A stretch of 64,000 nt of DNA from Hydractinia symbiolongicarpus. Its lineage: Eukaryota > Cnidaria > Hydrozoa > Anthoathecata > Hydractiniidae. Where the stretch lies: positions 26,287,650 through 26,351,649 of the forward strand of contig NC_079887.1 in the NCBI RefSeq assembly GCF_029227915.1. Direction: 5' to 3'. The position numbers were made by a program, and so were the translations under genes. Positions 13,693 to 23,790 of this stretch are shown here, piece by piece. The first letter of the stretch is position 1, and each line of letters opens with the position of its first letter. The notes beneath the pieces were generated by a model that had not been told where the DNA came from, made no database searches, and worked only from the letters and a program-made list of their open reading frames with translations.

Positions 13693-13710
13693 GTATACTT
13701 TTGACTATAC
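13693..13710 (+). other. Short dyad GTATA / TATAC
   Basis: GTATA (13693-13697) and TATAC (13706-13710) are inverted with an 8-base spacer. TATAC is also directly repeated at a 12-bp spacing (13694 and 13706). The dyad survives in both the CTTTTGAC and CATTCGAC spacer variants, so the arms are more conserved than the spacer. It is weak as a hairpin and is recorded because it is among the more constant parts of the monomer. Confidence 0.55.
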
Positions 13711-13759
13711 GGGCCGAGTCCGGGATTTACGGGAAATCGCGGGTTTTCGTTTGCCGGCG
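13710..13759 (+). other. GC-rich core with CGGG motifs at ~10-bp spacing
   Basis: CGGG starts at 13710, 13721, 13730 and 13740 (monomer positions 57, 68, 77, 87), spaced 11, 9 and 10 bp. A CpG at 13748 and the GCCGGCG palindrome at 13753 follow. The motifs therefore fall on one face of the helix. Type E loses the third motif through a 1-bp deletion, and type C changes the second (CCAGG). One copy is annotated as representative. Whether a protein reads this spacing is unknown. Confidence 0.7.
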
Positions 13760-13762
13760 ATT
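13735..13762 (+). other. Core dyad AATCGC / GCGATT around the GCCGG motif
   Basis: AATCGC (13735-13740) and GCGATT (13757-13762) are exact reverse complements, 16 bases apart. Inside them a G-G mismatch is followed by two further G-C pairs (GG with CC), giving a 6+2 bp interrupted stem. Types C, E and F (CGCAGG) keep the GG/CC pairs, type T (CGCGGA) weakens them, and type D (AAACGC) breaks the outer stem. It is present in most monomers; one copy is annotated. Confidence 0.7.
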
Positions 13763-13786
13763 AAACTTCTTTTATTCAGCGTCTCA

Positions 13787-13808
13787 TCAAAAATGAAAAC
13801 ATTTTTGA
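13787..13808 (+). other. Perfect 9-bp dyad with AAAA loop (monomer positions 134-155)
   Basis: TCAAAAATG (13787-13795) is the exact reverse complement of CATTTTTGA (13800-13808), with AAAA between them. DNA or RNA from this site can form a 9-bp hairpin. The full stem is present in every monomer with the CATTTTTGAAAAC variant. Monomers reading CATTTTTAAAAAC keep a 7-bp stem, and type T monomers keep a different 6-bp stem. One representative copy is annotated; the element recurs at monomer spacing through the array. A biological role is not shown. Confidence 0.85.
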
Positions 13809-14339
13809 AAACTACAAGTCTCATGCGTTTTAGTGGTGAAAAAATAATTTAAAAAATCGTTCGGGAAATGAGTTTACTCCCTGGGTACTTTCTTTGTATA
13901 CTTTTGACTATACGGGCCGAGTCCGGGATTTACGGGAAATCGCGGATTTTCGTTTGCCGGCGATTAAACTTCTTTTATTCAGCGTCCCATCAAATATGAA
14001 AATATTTTTGAAAAGTACAAGTCTCATGCGTTTAGTGGTAAAAAAATAATATAAAAAATCGTTCGGGAAATGAGTTTACTCCCTGGGTACTTTCTTTGTA
14101 TACTTTTGACTATACGGGCCAAGCGCGGGATTTACGGGAAATCGCGGGTTTTCGTTTGCCGGCGATTAAACTTCTTTTATTCAGCGTCTCATCAATAATG
14201 AAAACATTTTTAAAAACTACAAGTCTTATGCGTTTTAGTGGTGAAAAAATAATTTAAAAAATCGTTCTGGAAATGAGTTTACTCCCTGGGTACTTTCTTT
14301 GTATACTTTTGACTATACGGGCCAAGCCGGGATTTACGG

Positions 14340-16767
14340 GAAATCGCGGATTTTCGTTTGCCGGCGATTAAACTTCTTTTATTCAGCGTCCCATCAAATA
14401 TGAAAATATTTTTGAAAACTACAAGTCTCATGCGTTTAGTGGTAAAAAAATAATATAAAAAATCGTTCGGGAAATGAGTTTACTCCATGGGTACTTTCTT
14501 TGTATACTTTTGACTATACGGGCCAAGCCCGGGATAACGGGAAATCGCGGAATTTCGTTTGCCGGCGATTAAACTGCTTTTATTCAGCGTCTCATCAAAA
14601 ATGAAAACATTCTTGAAAACTACAAGTCTCATGCGTTTTAGTGGTGAAATAATAATTTAAAAAATCGTTCAGGAAATGAGTTTACTCCCTGGGTACTTTC
14701 TTTGTATACTTTTGACTATACGGGCCGAGTCCGGGATTTACGGGAAATCGCGGATTTTCGTTTGCCGGCGATTAAACTTCTTTTATTCAGCGTCCCATCA
14801 AATATGAAAATATTTTTGAAAAGTACAAGTCTCATGCGTTTAGTGGTAAAAAAATAATATAAAAATTCGTTCGGGAAATGAGTTTACTCCCTGGGTACTT
14901 TCTTTGTATACTTTTGACTATACGGGCCAAGCGCGGGATTTACGGGAAATCGCGGGTTTTCGTTTGCCGGCGATTAAACTTCTTTTATTCAGCGTCTCAT
15001 CAAAAATGAAAACATTTTTAAAAACTACAAGTCTTATGCGTTTTAGTGGTGAAAAAATAATTTAAAAAATCGTTCTGGAAATGAGTTTACTCCCTGGGTA
15101 CTTTCTTTGTATACTTTTGACTATACAGGCCGAGTCCGGGATTTAGGGAAATCGCAGGTTTTCGTTTGCCGGCGATTAAACTGCTTTTATTCAGCGTCTC
15201 ATCAAAAATGAAAACTTTTTTGAAAACTACAAGTCTCATGCGTTTTAGTGGTGAAAAAATAATTTAAAAAATCGTTCAGGAAATGAGTTTACTCCCTGGG
15301 TACTTTCTTTGTATACTTTTGACTATACGGGCCAAGCCGGGATTTATGGGAAATCGCGGGTTTTCGTTTGCCGGCGATTAAACTTCTTTTATTCAGCGTC
15401 TCATCAAAAATGAAAACATTTTTAAAAACTGCAAGTCTCATGCGTTTTAGTGGTGAAAATATAATTTAAAAAATCGTTCTGGAAATGAGTTTACTCCCTG
15501 GGTACTTTCTTTGTATACTTTTGACTAAACAGGCCGAATCCGTGATTTAGGGAAATCGCAGGTTTTTGTTTGCCGGCGATTAAACTGCTTTTATTCAGCG
15601 TCTCATCAAAAATGAAAACATTCTTGAAAACTACAAGTCTCATGCGTTTTAGTGGTGAAATAACAATTTAAAAAATCGTTTGGGAAATGAGTTTACTCCC
15701 TGGGTACTTTCTTTGTATGCTTTTGACTATACGGGCCGAGTCCAGGATTTACGGGAAATCGCAGGTTTTCGTTTGCCGGCGATTAAACTTCTTTTATTCA
15801 GCGTCTCATCAAAAATGAAAACATTTTTAAAAACTACAAGTCTCATGCGTTTTAGTGGTGGAAAAGTAATTTAAAAAATCGTTCGGGAAATGAGTTTACT
15901 CCCTGGGTACTTTCTTTGTATACTTTTGACTATGCGGGCCGAGTCTGGGTTTTAGGGAAATCGCAGGTTTTCGTTTGCCGGCGATTAAACTGGTTTTATT
16001 CAGCGTCTCATCAAAAATGAAAACATTTTTAAAAACTAAAATTCTCATGCGTTTTAGTGGTGAAAAAATAATTTAAAAAATCGTTCTGGAAATGAGTTTA
16101 CTCACAGGGTACTTTCTTTGTATACATTCGACTATACGGGCCAAGCCCGGGATTTACGGGAAATCGCGGGTTTTCGTTTTCCGGCGATTAAAACTCTTTC
16201 ATTAAGCGTCTCATCAAAAATGAAAACATTCTTGAAAACTACAAGTCTCATGCGTTTTAGTGGTGAAATAATAATTTAAAAAATCGTTCTGGAATTGAGT
16301 TTACTCCCTGGGTACTTTTTTTGTATACTTTTGACTATACGGGCCGAATCCGGGATTTAGGGAAATCGCGGGTTTTCGTTTTCCGGCGATTAAAACTCTT
16401 TCATTAAGCGTCTCATCAAAAATGAAAACATTTTTGAAAACTACAAGTCTCATGCGTTTAAGTTTTGAAAAAAAAATTTAAAAAATCGTTCAGGAAATGA
16501 GTTTACTCCCTGGGTACTTTCTTTGTATACATTCGACTATACGGGCCAAGCCCTGGATATACAAGAAAACGCGGGATATCGTTTGCCGGCGATTAAACCT
16601 CTTTCATTAAGCGTCTCATCAAAAATGAAAACATTTTTGAAAACTACAAGTCTCATGCGTTTTAGTGGTGAAAAAATAATTCAAAAAATCGTTCGGGAAA
16701 TAAGTTTACTCCCTGGGTACTTTCTTTGTATACTTTTGACTATACGGGCCGAGTCCGGGATTTACGG
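14340..16767 (+). repeat. 12-mer higher-order repeat, copy 1 (period 2428 bp)
   Basis: TGAAAATATT at 14401 recurs at 16829, and the GTATGCTTTTGAC variant near 15716 recurs near 18144, both at 2428 bp (twelve monomers). From about 14370 to 16350 the unit is nearly the same as 5461-7440, and from about 16370 it is nearly the same as 9080-9540. It is therefore a chimera of two other blocks, with the junction inside one monomer near 16365. Confidence 0.9.
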
Positions 16768-19220
16768 GAAATCGCGGATTTTCGTTTGCCGGCGATTAAA
16801 CTTCTTTTATTCAGCGTCCCATCAAATATGAAAATATTTTTGAAAACTACAAGTCTCATGCGTTTAGTGGTAAAAAAATAATATAAAAAATCGTTCGGGA
16901 AATGAGTTTACTCCATGGGTACTTTCTTTGTATACTTTTGACTATACGGGCCAAGCCCGGGATAACGGGAAATCGCGGAATTTCGTTTGCCGGCGATTAA
17001 ACTGCTTTTATTCAGCGTCTCATCAAAAATGAAAACATTCTTGAAAACTACAAGTCTCATGCGTTTTAGTGGTGAAATAATAATTTAAAAAATCGTTCAG
17101 GAAATGAGTTTACTCCCTGGGTACTTTCTTTGTATACTTTTGACTATACGGGCCGAGTCCGGGATTTACGGGAAATCGCGGATTTTCGTTTGCCGGCGAT
17201 TAAACTTCTTTTATTCAGCGTCCCATCAAATATGAAAATATTTTTGAAAAGTACAAGTCTCATGCGTTTAGTGGTAAAAAAATAATATAAAAATTCGTTC
17301 GGGAAATGAGTTTACTCCCTGGGTACTTTCTTTGTATACTTTTGACTATACGGGCCAAGCGCGGGATTTACGGGAAATCGCGGGTTTTCGTTTGCCGGCG
17401 ATTAAACTTCTTTTATTCAGCGTCTCATCAAAAATGAAAACATTTTTAAAAACTACAAGTCTTATGCGTTTTAGTGGTGAAAAAATAATTTAAAAAATCG
17501 TTCTGGAAATGAGTTTACTCCCTGGGTACTTTCTTTGTATACTTTTGACTATACAGGCCGAGTCCGGGATTTAGGGAAATCGCAGGTTTTCGTTTGCCGG
17601 CGATTAAACTGCTTTTATTCAGCGTCTCATCAAAAATGAAAACTTTTTTGAAAACTACAAGTCTCATGCGTTTTAGTGGTGAAAAAATAATTTAAAAAAT
17701 CGTTCAGGAAATGAGTTTACTCCCTGGGTACTTTCTTTGTATACTTTTGACTATACGGGCCAAGCCGGGATTTATGGGAAATCGCGGGTTTTCGTTTGCC
17801 GGCGATTAAACTTCTTTTATTCAGCGTCTCATCAAAAATGAAAACATTTTTAAAAACTGCAAGTCTCATGCGTTTTAGTGGTGAAAATATAATTTAAAAA
17901 ATCGTTCTGGAAATGAGTTTACTCCCTGGGTACTTTCTTTGTATACTTTTGACTAAACAGGCCGAATCCGTGATTTAGGGAAATCGCAGGTTTTTGTTTG
18001 CCGGCGATTAAACTGCTTTTATTCAGCGTCTCATCAAAAATGAAAACATTCTTGAAAACTACAAGTCTCATGCGTTTTAGTGGTGAAATAACAATTTAAA
18101 AAATCGTTTGGGAAATGAGTTTACTCCCTGGGTACTTTCTTTGTATGCTTTTGACTATACGGGCCGAGTCCAGGATTTACGGGAAATCGCAGGTTTTCGT
18201 TTGCCGGCGATTAAACTTCTTTTATTCAGCGTCTCATCAAAAATGAAAACATTTTTAAAAACTACAAGTCTCATGCGTTTTAGTGGTGGAAAAGTAATTT
18301 AAAAAATCGTTCGGGAAATGAGTTTACTCCCTGGGTACTTTCTTTGTATACTTTTGACTATGCGGGCCGAGTCTGGGTTTTAGGGAAATCGCAGGTTTTC
18401 GTTTGCCGGCGATTAAACTGGTTTTATTCAGCGTCTCATCAAAAATGAAAACATTTTTAAAAACTAAAATTCTCATGCGTTTTAGTGGTGAAAAAATAAT
18501 TTAAAAAATCGTTCTGGAAATGAGTTTACTCACAGGGTACTTTCTTTGTATACATTCGACTATACGGGCCAAGCCCGGGATTTACGGGAAATCGCGGGTT
18601 TTCGTTTTCCGGCGATTAAAACTCTTTCATTAAGCGTCTCATCAAAAATGAAAACATTCTTGAAAACTACAAGTCTCATGCGTTTTAGTGGTGAAATAAT
18701 AATTTAAAAAATCGTTCTGGAATTGAGTTTACTCCCTGGGTACTTTTTTTGTATACTTTTGACTATACGGGCCGAATCCGGGATTTAGGGAAATCGCGGG
18801 TTTTCGTTTTCCGGCGATTAAAACTCTTTCATTAAGCGTCTCATCAAAAATGAAAACATTTTTGAAAACTACAAGTCTCATGCGTTTAAGTTTTGAAAAA
18901 AAAATTTAAAAAATCGTTCAGGAAATGAGTTTACTCCCTGGGTACTTTCTTTGTATACATTCGACTATACGGGCCAAGCCCTGGATATACAAGAAAACGC
19001 GGGATATCGTTTGCCGGCGATTAAACCTCTTTCATTAAGCGTCTCATCAAAAATGAAAACATTTTTGAAAACTACAAGTCTCATGCGTTTTAGTGGTGAA
19101 AAAATAATTCAAAAAATCGTTCGGGAAATAAGTTTACTCCCTGGGTACTTTCTTTGTATACTTTTGACTATACGGGCCGAGTCCGGGATTTACGGGAAAT
19201 CGCGGATTTTCGTTTGCCGG
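16768..19220 (+). repeat. 12-mer higher-order repeat, copy 2 (period 2428 bp)
   Basis: Second tandem copy of the chimeric 12-mer, including the same internal junction near 18793. It parts from copy 1 near 19225, where CTTCCTTTATTC and CAAATGTGAAAA appear in place of CTTCTTTTATTC and CAAATATGAAAA. Beyond this point the sequence follows the 9-mer HOR (9506 onward) instead. Confidence 0.89.
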
Positions 19221-20660
19221 CGATTAAACTTCCTTTATTCAGCGTCCCATCAAATGTGAAAATATTTTTGAAAACTACAAGTCTCATGCGTTTAGTGGTA
19301 AAAAAATAATATAAAAAATCGTTCGGGAAATGAGTTTACTCCCTGGGTGCTTTCTTTGTATACTTTTGACTATACGGGCCAAGCCCGGGATTACGGGAAA
19401 TCGCGGATTTTCGTTTGCCGGCGATTAAACTTCTTTTATTCAGCGTCTCATCAAAAGTGAAAACATTTTTAAAAACTACAAGTCTTATGCGTTTTAGTGG
19501 TGAAAAAGTAATTTAAAAAATCGTTCTGGAAATGAGTTTACTCCCTGGGTACTTTCTTTGTATACTTTTGACTATACGGGCCGAGTCCGGGATTTAGGGA
19601 AATCGCAGGTTTTCGTTTGCCGGCGATTAAACTGCTTTTATTCAGCGTCTCATCAATAATGAAAACATTCTTGAAAACTACAAGTCTCATGCGTTTTAGT
19701 GGTGAAATAATAATTTAAAAAATCGTTTGGGAAATGAGTTTACTCCCTGGGTACTTTCTTTGTATACTTTTGACTATACGGGCCGAGTCCCGGATTTTCG
19801 GGAAATCGCAGGTTTTCGTTTGCCGGCGATTAAACTTCTTTTATTCAGCGTCTCATCAAAAATGAAAACATTTTTAAAAACTGCAAGTCTCATGCGTTTT
19901 AGTGGTGAAAAAGTAATTTAAAAAATCGTTCGGGAAATGAGTTCACTCCCTGGGTACTTTCTTTGTATACTTTCGACTATGCAGGCCGAGTCTGGGTTTT
20001 AGGGAAATCGCAGGTTTTCGTTTGCCGGCGATTAAACTGGTTTTATTCAGCGTCTCATCAAAAATGAAAACATTTTTAAAAACTAAAATTCTCATGCGTT
20101 TTAGTGGTGAAAAAATAATTTAAAAAATCGTTCTGGAAATGAGTTTACTCACAGGGTACTTTCTTTGTATACATTCGACTATTCGGGCCAAGCCCGGGAT
20201 TTACGGGAAATCGCGGATTTTCGTTTGCCGGCGATTAAACTGCTTTTATTCAGCGTCTCATCAAAAATGATAACATTTTTGAAAACTACAAGTCTCATGC
20301 GTTTTAGTGGTGAAAAAATAATTTAAAAAATCGTTCGGGAAATGAGTTTACTCCCTGGGTACTTTCTATGTATACTTTTGACTATACGGGCCGAGTCCGG
20401 GATTTACGGGAAATCGCGGGTTTTCGTTTGCCGGCGAATAAACTTCTTTTATTCAGCGTCTCATCAAAAATGAAAACATTTTTAAAAACTACAAGTCTTA
20501 TGCGTTTTAATGGTGAAAAAATAATTAAAAAATCGTTCTGGAAATGAGTTTACTCCCTGGGTACTTTCTTTGTATACTTTGACTATACGGGCCGAGTCCG
20601 GGATTTAGGGAAATCGCAGGTTTTTGTTTGCCGGCGATTAAACTTCTTTTATTCAGCGTC
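19221..20660 (+). repeat. Tail derived from the 9-mer HOR plus mixed monomers
   Basis: 19221-19965 follows 9507-10250 at a constant offset of 9714 bp, sharing rare variants such as CTGGGTGCTTTC (19344), TCATCAATAATG (19654) and GAGTTCACTCC (19940). Near 19970 it switches to a type F and type B pair. The stretch from about 20160 carries CGACTATTCGGG and AAAATGATAAC variants shared with 47.5 kb. No gene is present. Confidence 0.78.
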
Positions 20661-21873
20661 TCATCAAAAATGAAAACATTTTTGAAAACTACAAGTCTCA
20701 TGCGTCATGCGTTTTAGTGGTGAAAAAATAATTTAAAAAATCGTTCGGGAAATGAGTTTACTCCCCGGGTACTTTCTTTGTATACTTTTGACTATACGGG
20801 CCAAGCCGGGATTTACGGAAAATCGCGGGTTTTCCTTTGACGGCGATTAAACTTCTTTTATTCAGCGTCTCATCAAAAATGAAAACATTCTTAAAAACTA
20901 CAAGTCTCATGCGTTTTAGTGGTGAAATAATAATTTAAAAAATCGTTTGGGAAATGAGTTTACTCCCTGGGTACTTCCTTTGTATACTTTTGACTATACG
21001 GGCCAAGGCCGGGATTTACGGGAAGTCGCGGGTTTTCGTTTGCCGGCGATTAAACTTCTTTTATTCAGCGTCTCATCAAAAATGAAAACATTTTTGAAAA
21101 CTACAAGTCTCATGCGTTTTAGTGGTGAAAAAATAATTTAAAAAATCGTTCGGGAAATGAGTTTACTCACTGGGTACTTTCTTTGTATACTTTTGACTAT
21201 ACGGGCCGAGTCCGGGATTTTCGGGAAATCGCGGGTTTTCGTTTGCCGGCGAATAAACTTCTTTTATTCAGCGTCTGATCAAAAATGAAAACATTTTTAA
21301 AAACTACAAGTCTTATGCGTTTTAGTGGTGAAAAAATAATTTAAAAAATCGTTCTGGAAATGAGTTTACTCCCTGGGTACTTTCTTTGTATACTTTGACT
21401 ATACGGGCCGAGTCCAGGATTTAGGGAAATCGCAGGTTTTTGTTTGCCGGCGATTAAACTGCTTTTATTCAGCGTCTCATCAAAAATGAAAACATTTTTG
21501 AAAACTACAAGTCTCATGCGTTTTAGTGGTGAAAAAATAATTTAAAAAATCGTTCGGGAAATGAGTTTACTCCCTGGGTACTTTCTTTGTATACTTTTGA
21601 CTATACGGGCCAAGCCCCGGATTTACGGGAAAACGCGGGATTTCATTTGCCGGCGATTAAACCTCTTTCATTAAGCGTGTCATCAAAAATGAAAACATTT
21701 TTGAAAACTACAAGTCTCATGCGTTTTAGTGGTGAAAAAATAATTTAAAAAATCGTTCGGGAAATGAGTTTACTCCCTGGGTACTTTCTTTGTATACTTT
21801 TGACTATACGGGCCAAGCCGTGATTTACGGGAAATCGCGGGTTTTCGTTTGCCGGCGATTAAACTGCTTTTAT
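20660..21873 (+). repeat. 6-mer higher-order repeat, copy 1 (period 1214 bp)
   Basis: CTCCCCGGG at 20761 recurs at 21975, and the GGGTACTTCCTTTG variant at 20970 recurs at 22184, giving a 1214-bp period (six monomers). The first monomer carries a 7-bp tandem duplication (CATGCGTCATGCG) near 20699 that copy 2 lacks. The same duplication reappears near 62600 at the start of the distant third copy. Confidence 0.88.
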
Positions 21874-23025
21874 TCAGCGTCTCATCAAAAATGAAAACAT
21901 TTTTGAAAACTACAAGTCTCATGCGTTTTAGTGGTGAAAAAATAATTTAAAAACTCGTTCGGGAAATGAGTTTACTCCCCGGGTACTTTCTTTGTATACT
22001 TTTGACTATACGGGCCAAGCCGGGATTTACGGAAAATCGCGGGTTTTCCTTTGACGGCGATTAAACTTCTTTTATTCAGCGTCTCATCAAAAATGAAAAC
22101 ATTCTTAAAAACTACAAGTCTCATGCGTTTTAGTGGTGAAATAATAATTTAAAAAATCGTTTGGGAAATGAGTTTACTCCCTGGGTACTTCCTTTGTATA
22201 CTTTTGACTATACGGGCCAAGGCCGGGATTTACGGGAAGTCGCGGGTTTTCGTTTGCCGGCGATTAAACTTCTTTTATTCAGCGTCTCATCAAAAATGAA
22301 AACATTTTTGAAAACTACAAGTCTCATGCGTTTTAGTGGTGAAAAAATAATTTAAAAAATCGTTCGGGAAATGAGTTTACTCACTGGGTACTTTCTTTGT
22401 ATACTTTTGACTATACGGGCCGAGTCCGGGATTTTCGGGAAATCGCGGGTTTTCGTTTGCCGGCGAATAAACTTCTTTTATTCAGCGTCTGATCAAAAAT
22501 GAAAACATTTTTAAAAACTACAAGTCTTATGCGTTTTAGTGGTGAAAAAATAATTTAAAAAATCGTTCTGGAAATGAGTTTACTCCCTGGGTACTTTCTT
22601 TGTATACTTTGACTATACGGGCCGAGTCCAGGATTTAGGGAAATCGCAGGTTTTTGTTTGCCGGCGATTAAACTGCTTTTATTCAGCGTCTCATCAAAAA
22701 TGAAAACATTTTTGAAAACTACAAGTCTCATGCGTTTTAGTGGTGAAAAAATAATTTAAAAAATCGTTCGGGAAATGAGTTTACTCCCTGGGTACTTTCT
22801 TTGTATACTTTTGACTATACGGGCCAAGCCCCGGATTTACGGGAAAACGCGGGATTTCATTTGCCGGCGATTAAACCTCTTTCATTAAGCGTGTCATCAA
22901 AAATGAAAACATTTTTGAAAACTACAAGTCTCATGCGTTTTAGTGGTGAAAAAATAATTTAAAAAATCGTTCGGGAAATGAGTTTACTCCCTGGGTACTT
23001 TCTTTGTATACTTTTGACTATACGG
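21874..23025 (+). repeat. 6-mer higher-order repeat, copy 2 (period 1214 bp)
   Basis: Second copy of the 1214-bp unit. It shares CAAGGCCGGG (22219), CGTCTGATC (22485) and the TATACTTTGAC deletion near 22604 with copy 1. It ends near 23025, where GCCGGGATTAACGGG replaces GCCGTGATTTACGGG. Confidence 0.87.
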
Positions 23026-23790
23026 GCCAAGCCGGGATTAACGGGAAATCGCGGGTTTTCGTTTGCCGGCGATTAAACTTCTTTTATTCAGCGTCTCATC
23101 AAAAATGAAAACATTTTTAAAAACTACAAGTCTAATGCGTTTTAGTGGTGAAAAAATAATTTAAAAAATCGTTCTGGAAATGTGTTTACTCACAGGATAC
23201 TTTCTTTGTATACTTTTGACTATACGGGCCGAGTCCGGGATTTACGGAAAATCGCGGATTTTCGTTTGCCGGCGATTAAACTTCTTTTATTCAGCGTCTC
23301 ATCAAAAATGAAAACATTTTTAAAAACGACAAAGCTGATGCGTTTTAGTGGTGAAAAAATAATTTAAAAAATCGTTCTGGAAATGAGTTTACTCCCTGGG
23401 TACTTTCTTTGTATACTTTTGACTATACGGGCCAAGCCGGGATTAACGGGAAATCGCGGGTTTTCGTTTGCCGGCGATTAAACTTCTTTTATTCAGCGTC
23501 TCATCAAAAATGAAAACATTTTTAAAAACTACAAGTCTAATGCGTTTTAGTGGTGAAAAAATAATTTAAAAAATCGTTCTGGAAATGTGTTTACTCACAG
23601 GATACTTTCTTTGTATACTTTTGACTATACGGGCCGAGTCCGGGATTTACGGAAAATCGCGGATTTTCGTTTGCCGGCGATTAAACTTCTTTTATTCAGC
23701 GTCTCATCAAAAATGAAAACATTTTTAAAAACGACAAAGCTGATGCGTTTTAGTGGTGAAAAAATAATTTAAAAAATCGTTCTGGAAATG
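23026..23790 (+). repeat. Dimer higher-order repeat, two copies (period 405 bp)
   Basis: GCCGGGATTAACGGG at 23031 recurs at 23436, and the GTGTTTACTCACAGGATAC monomer at 23182 recurs at 23587, both at 405 bp. The ACGACAAAGCTGATG variant near 23327 recurs near 23732. This is the shortest HOR in the left half of the window and appears to be a recent local duplication. Confidence 0.88.

Larger units (their letters stand above)
13654..13856 (+). repeat. Reference satellite monomer (203 bp, type A)
   Basis: I use this monomer as the reference for describing the others, because near-identical copies occur in several places (about 42.0, 43.4 and 56.4 kb). By hand count it has 77 G+C in 203 bp (38%) and 13 CpG dinucleotides. 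Left third: TCGTTCGGG, then a CCCTGGGTAC segment and GTATAC. GC-rich core (monomer positions 57-106): CGGG at 57, 68, 77 and 87, then TTCG and GCCGGCG. Right half: A/T tracts and a 9-bp perfect dyad at monomer positions 134-155. It ends in a TAATTT segment and six A residues. The length is 67 codons plus 2 nt, so no reading frame continues through successive monomers. Confidence 0.95.
12431..14340 (+). repeat. Satellite block without local duplicate, related to 55.1-57.0 kb
   Basis: About nine and a half monomers that do not form a local HOR. Distinctive variants include GACTTTACTCC (12650), CGGACCGAGTCCGAG (12899), GCAGGTTATCG (12926), CATTTTCAAAAAC (12987) and GCCGCCGATT (13551). The same series occurs at an offset of 42712 bp (211 monomers) at about 55.1-57.0 kb. 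The block includes the reference monomer. No genes or non-satellite sequence were found. Confidence 0.83.

Noticed and set aside
13690-13725. Bacterial-type promoter (TATACT and TTGACT motifs) in every monomer
   Set aside because: The two boxes are in the wrong order and spacing for a sigma-70 promoter, and a satellite array of this kind is not bacterial. The motifs come with the repeat.
13757-13766. ATTAAA poly(A) signal-like hexamer in GCGATTAAAC
   Set aside because: It recurs in nearly every monomer, is not associated with any gene, and is expected in AT-rich DNA.
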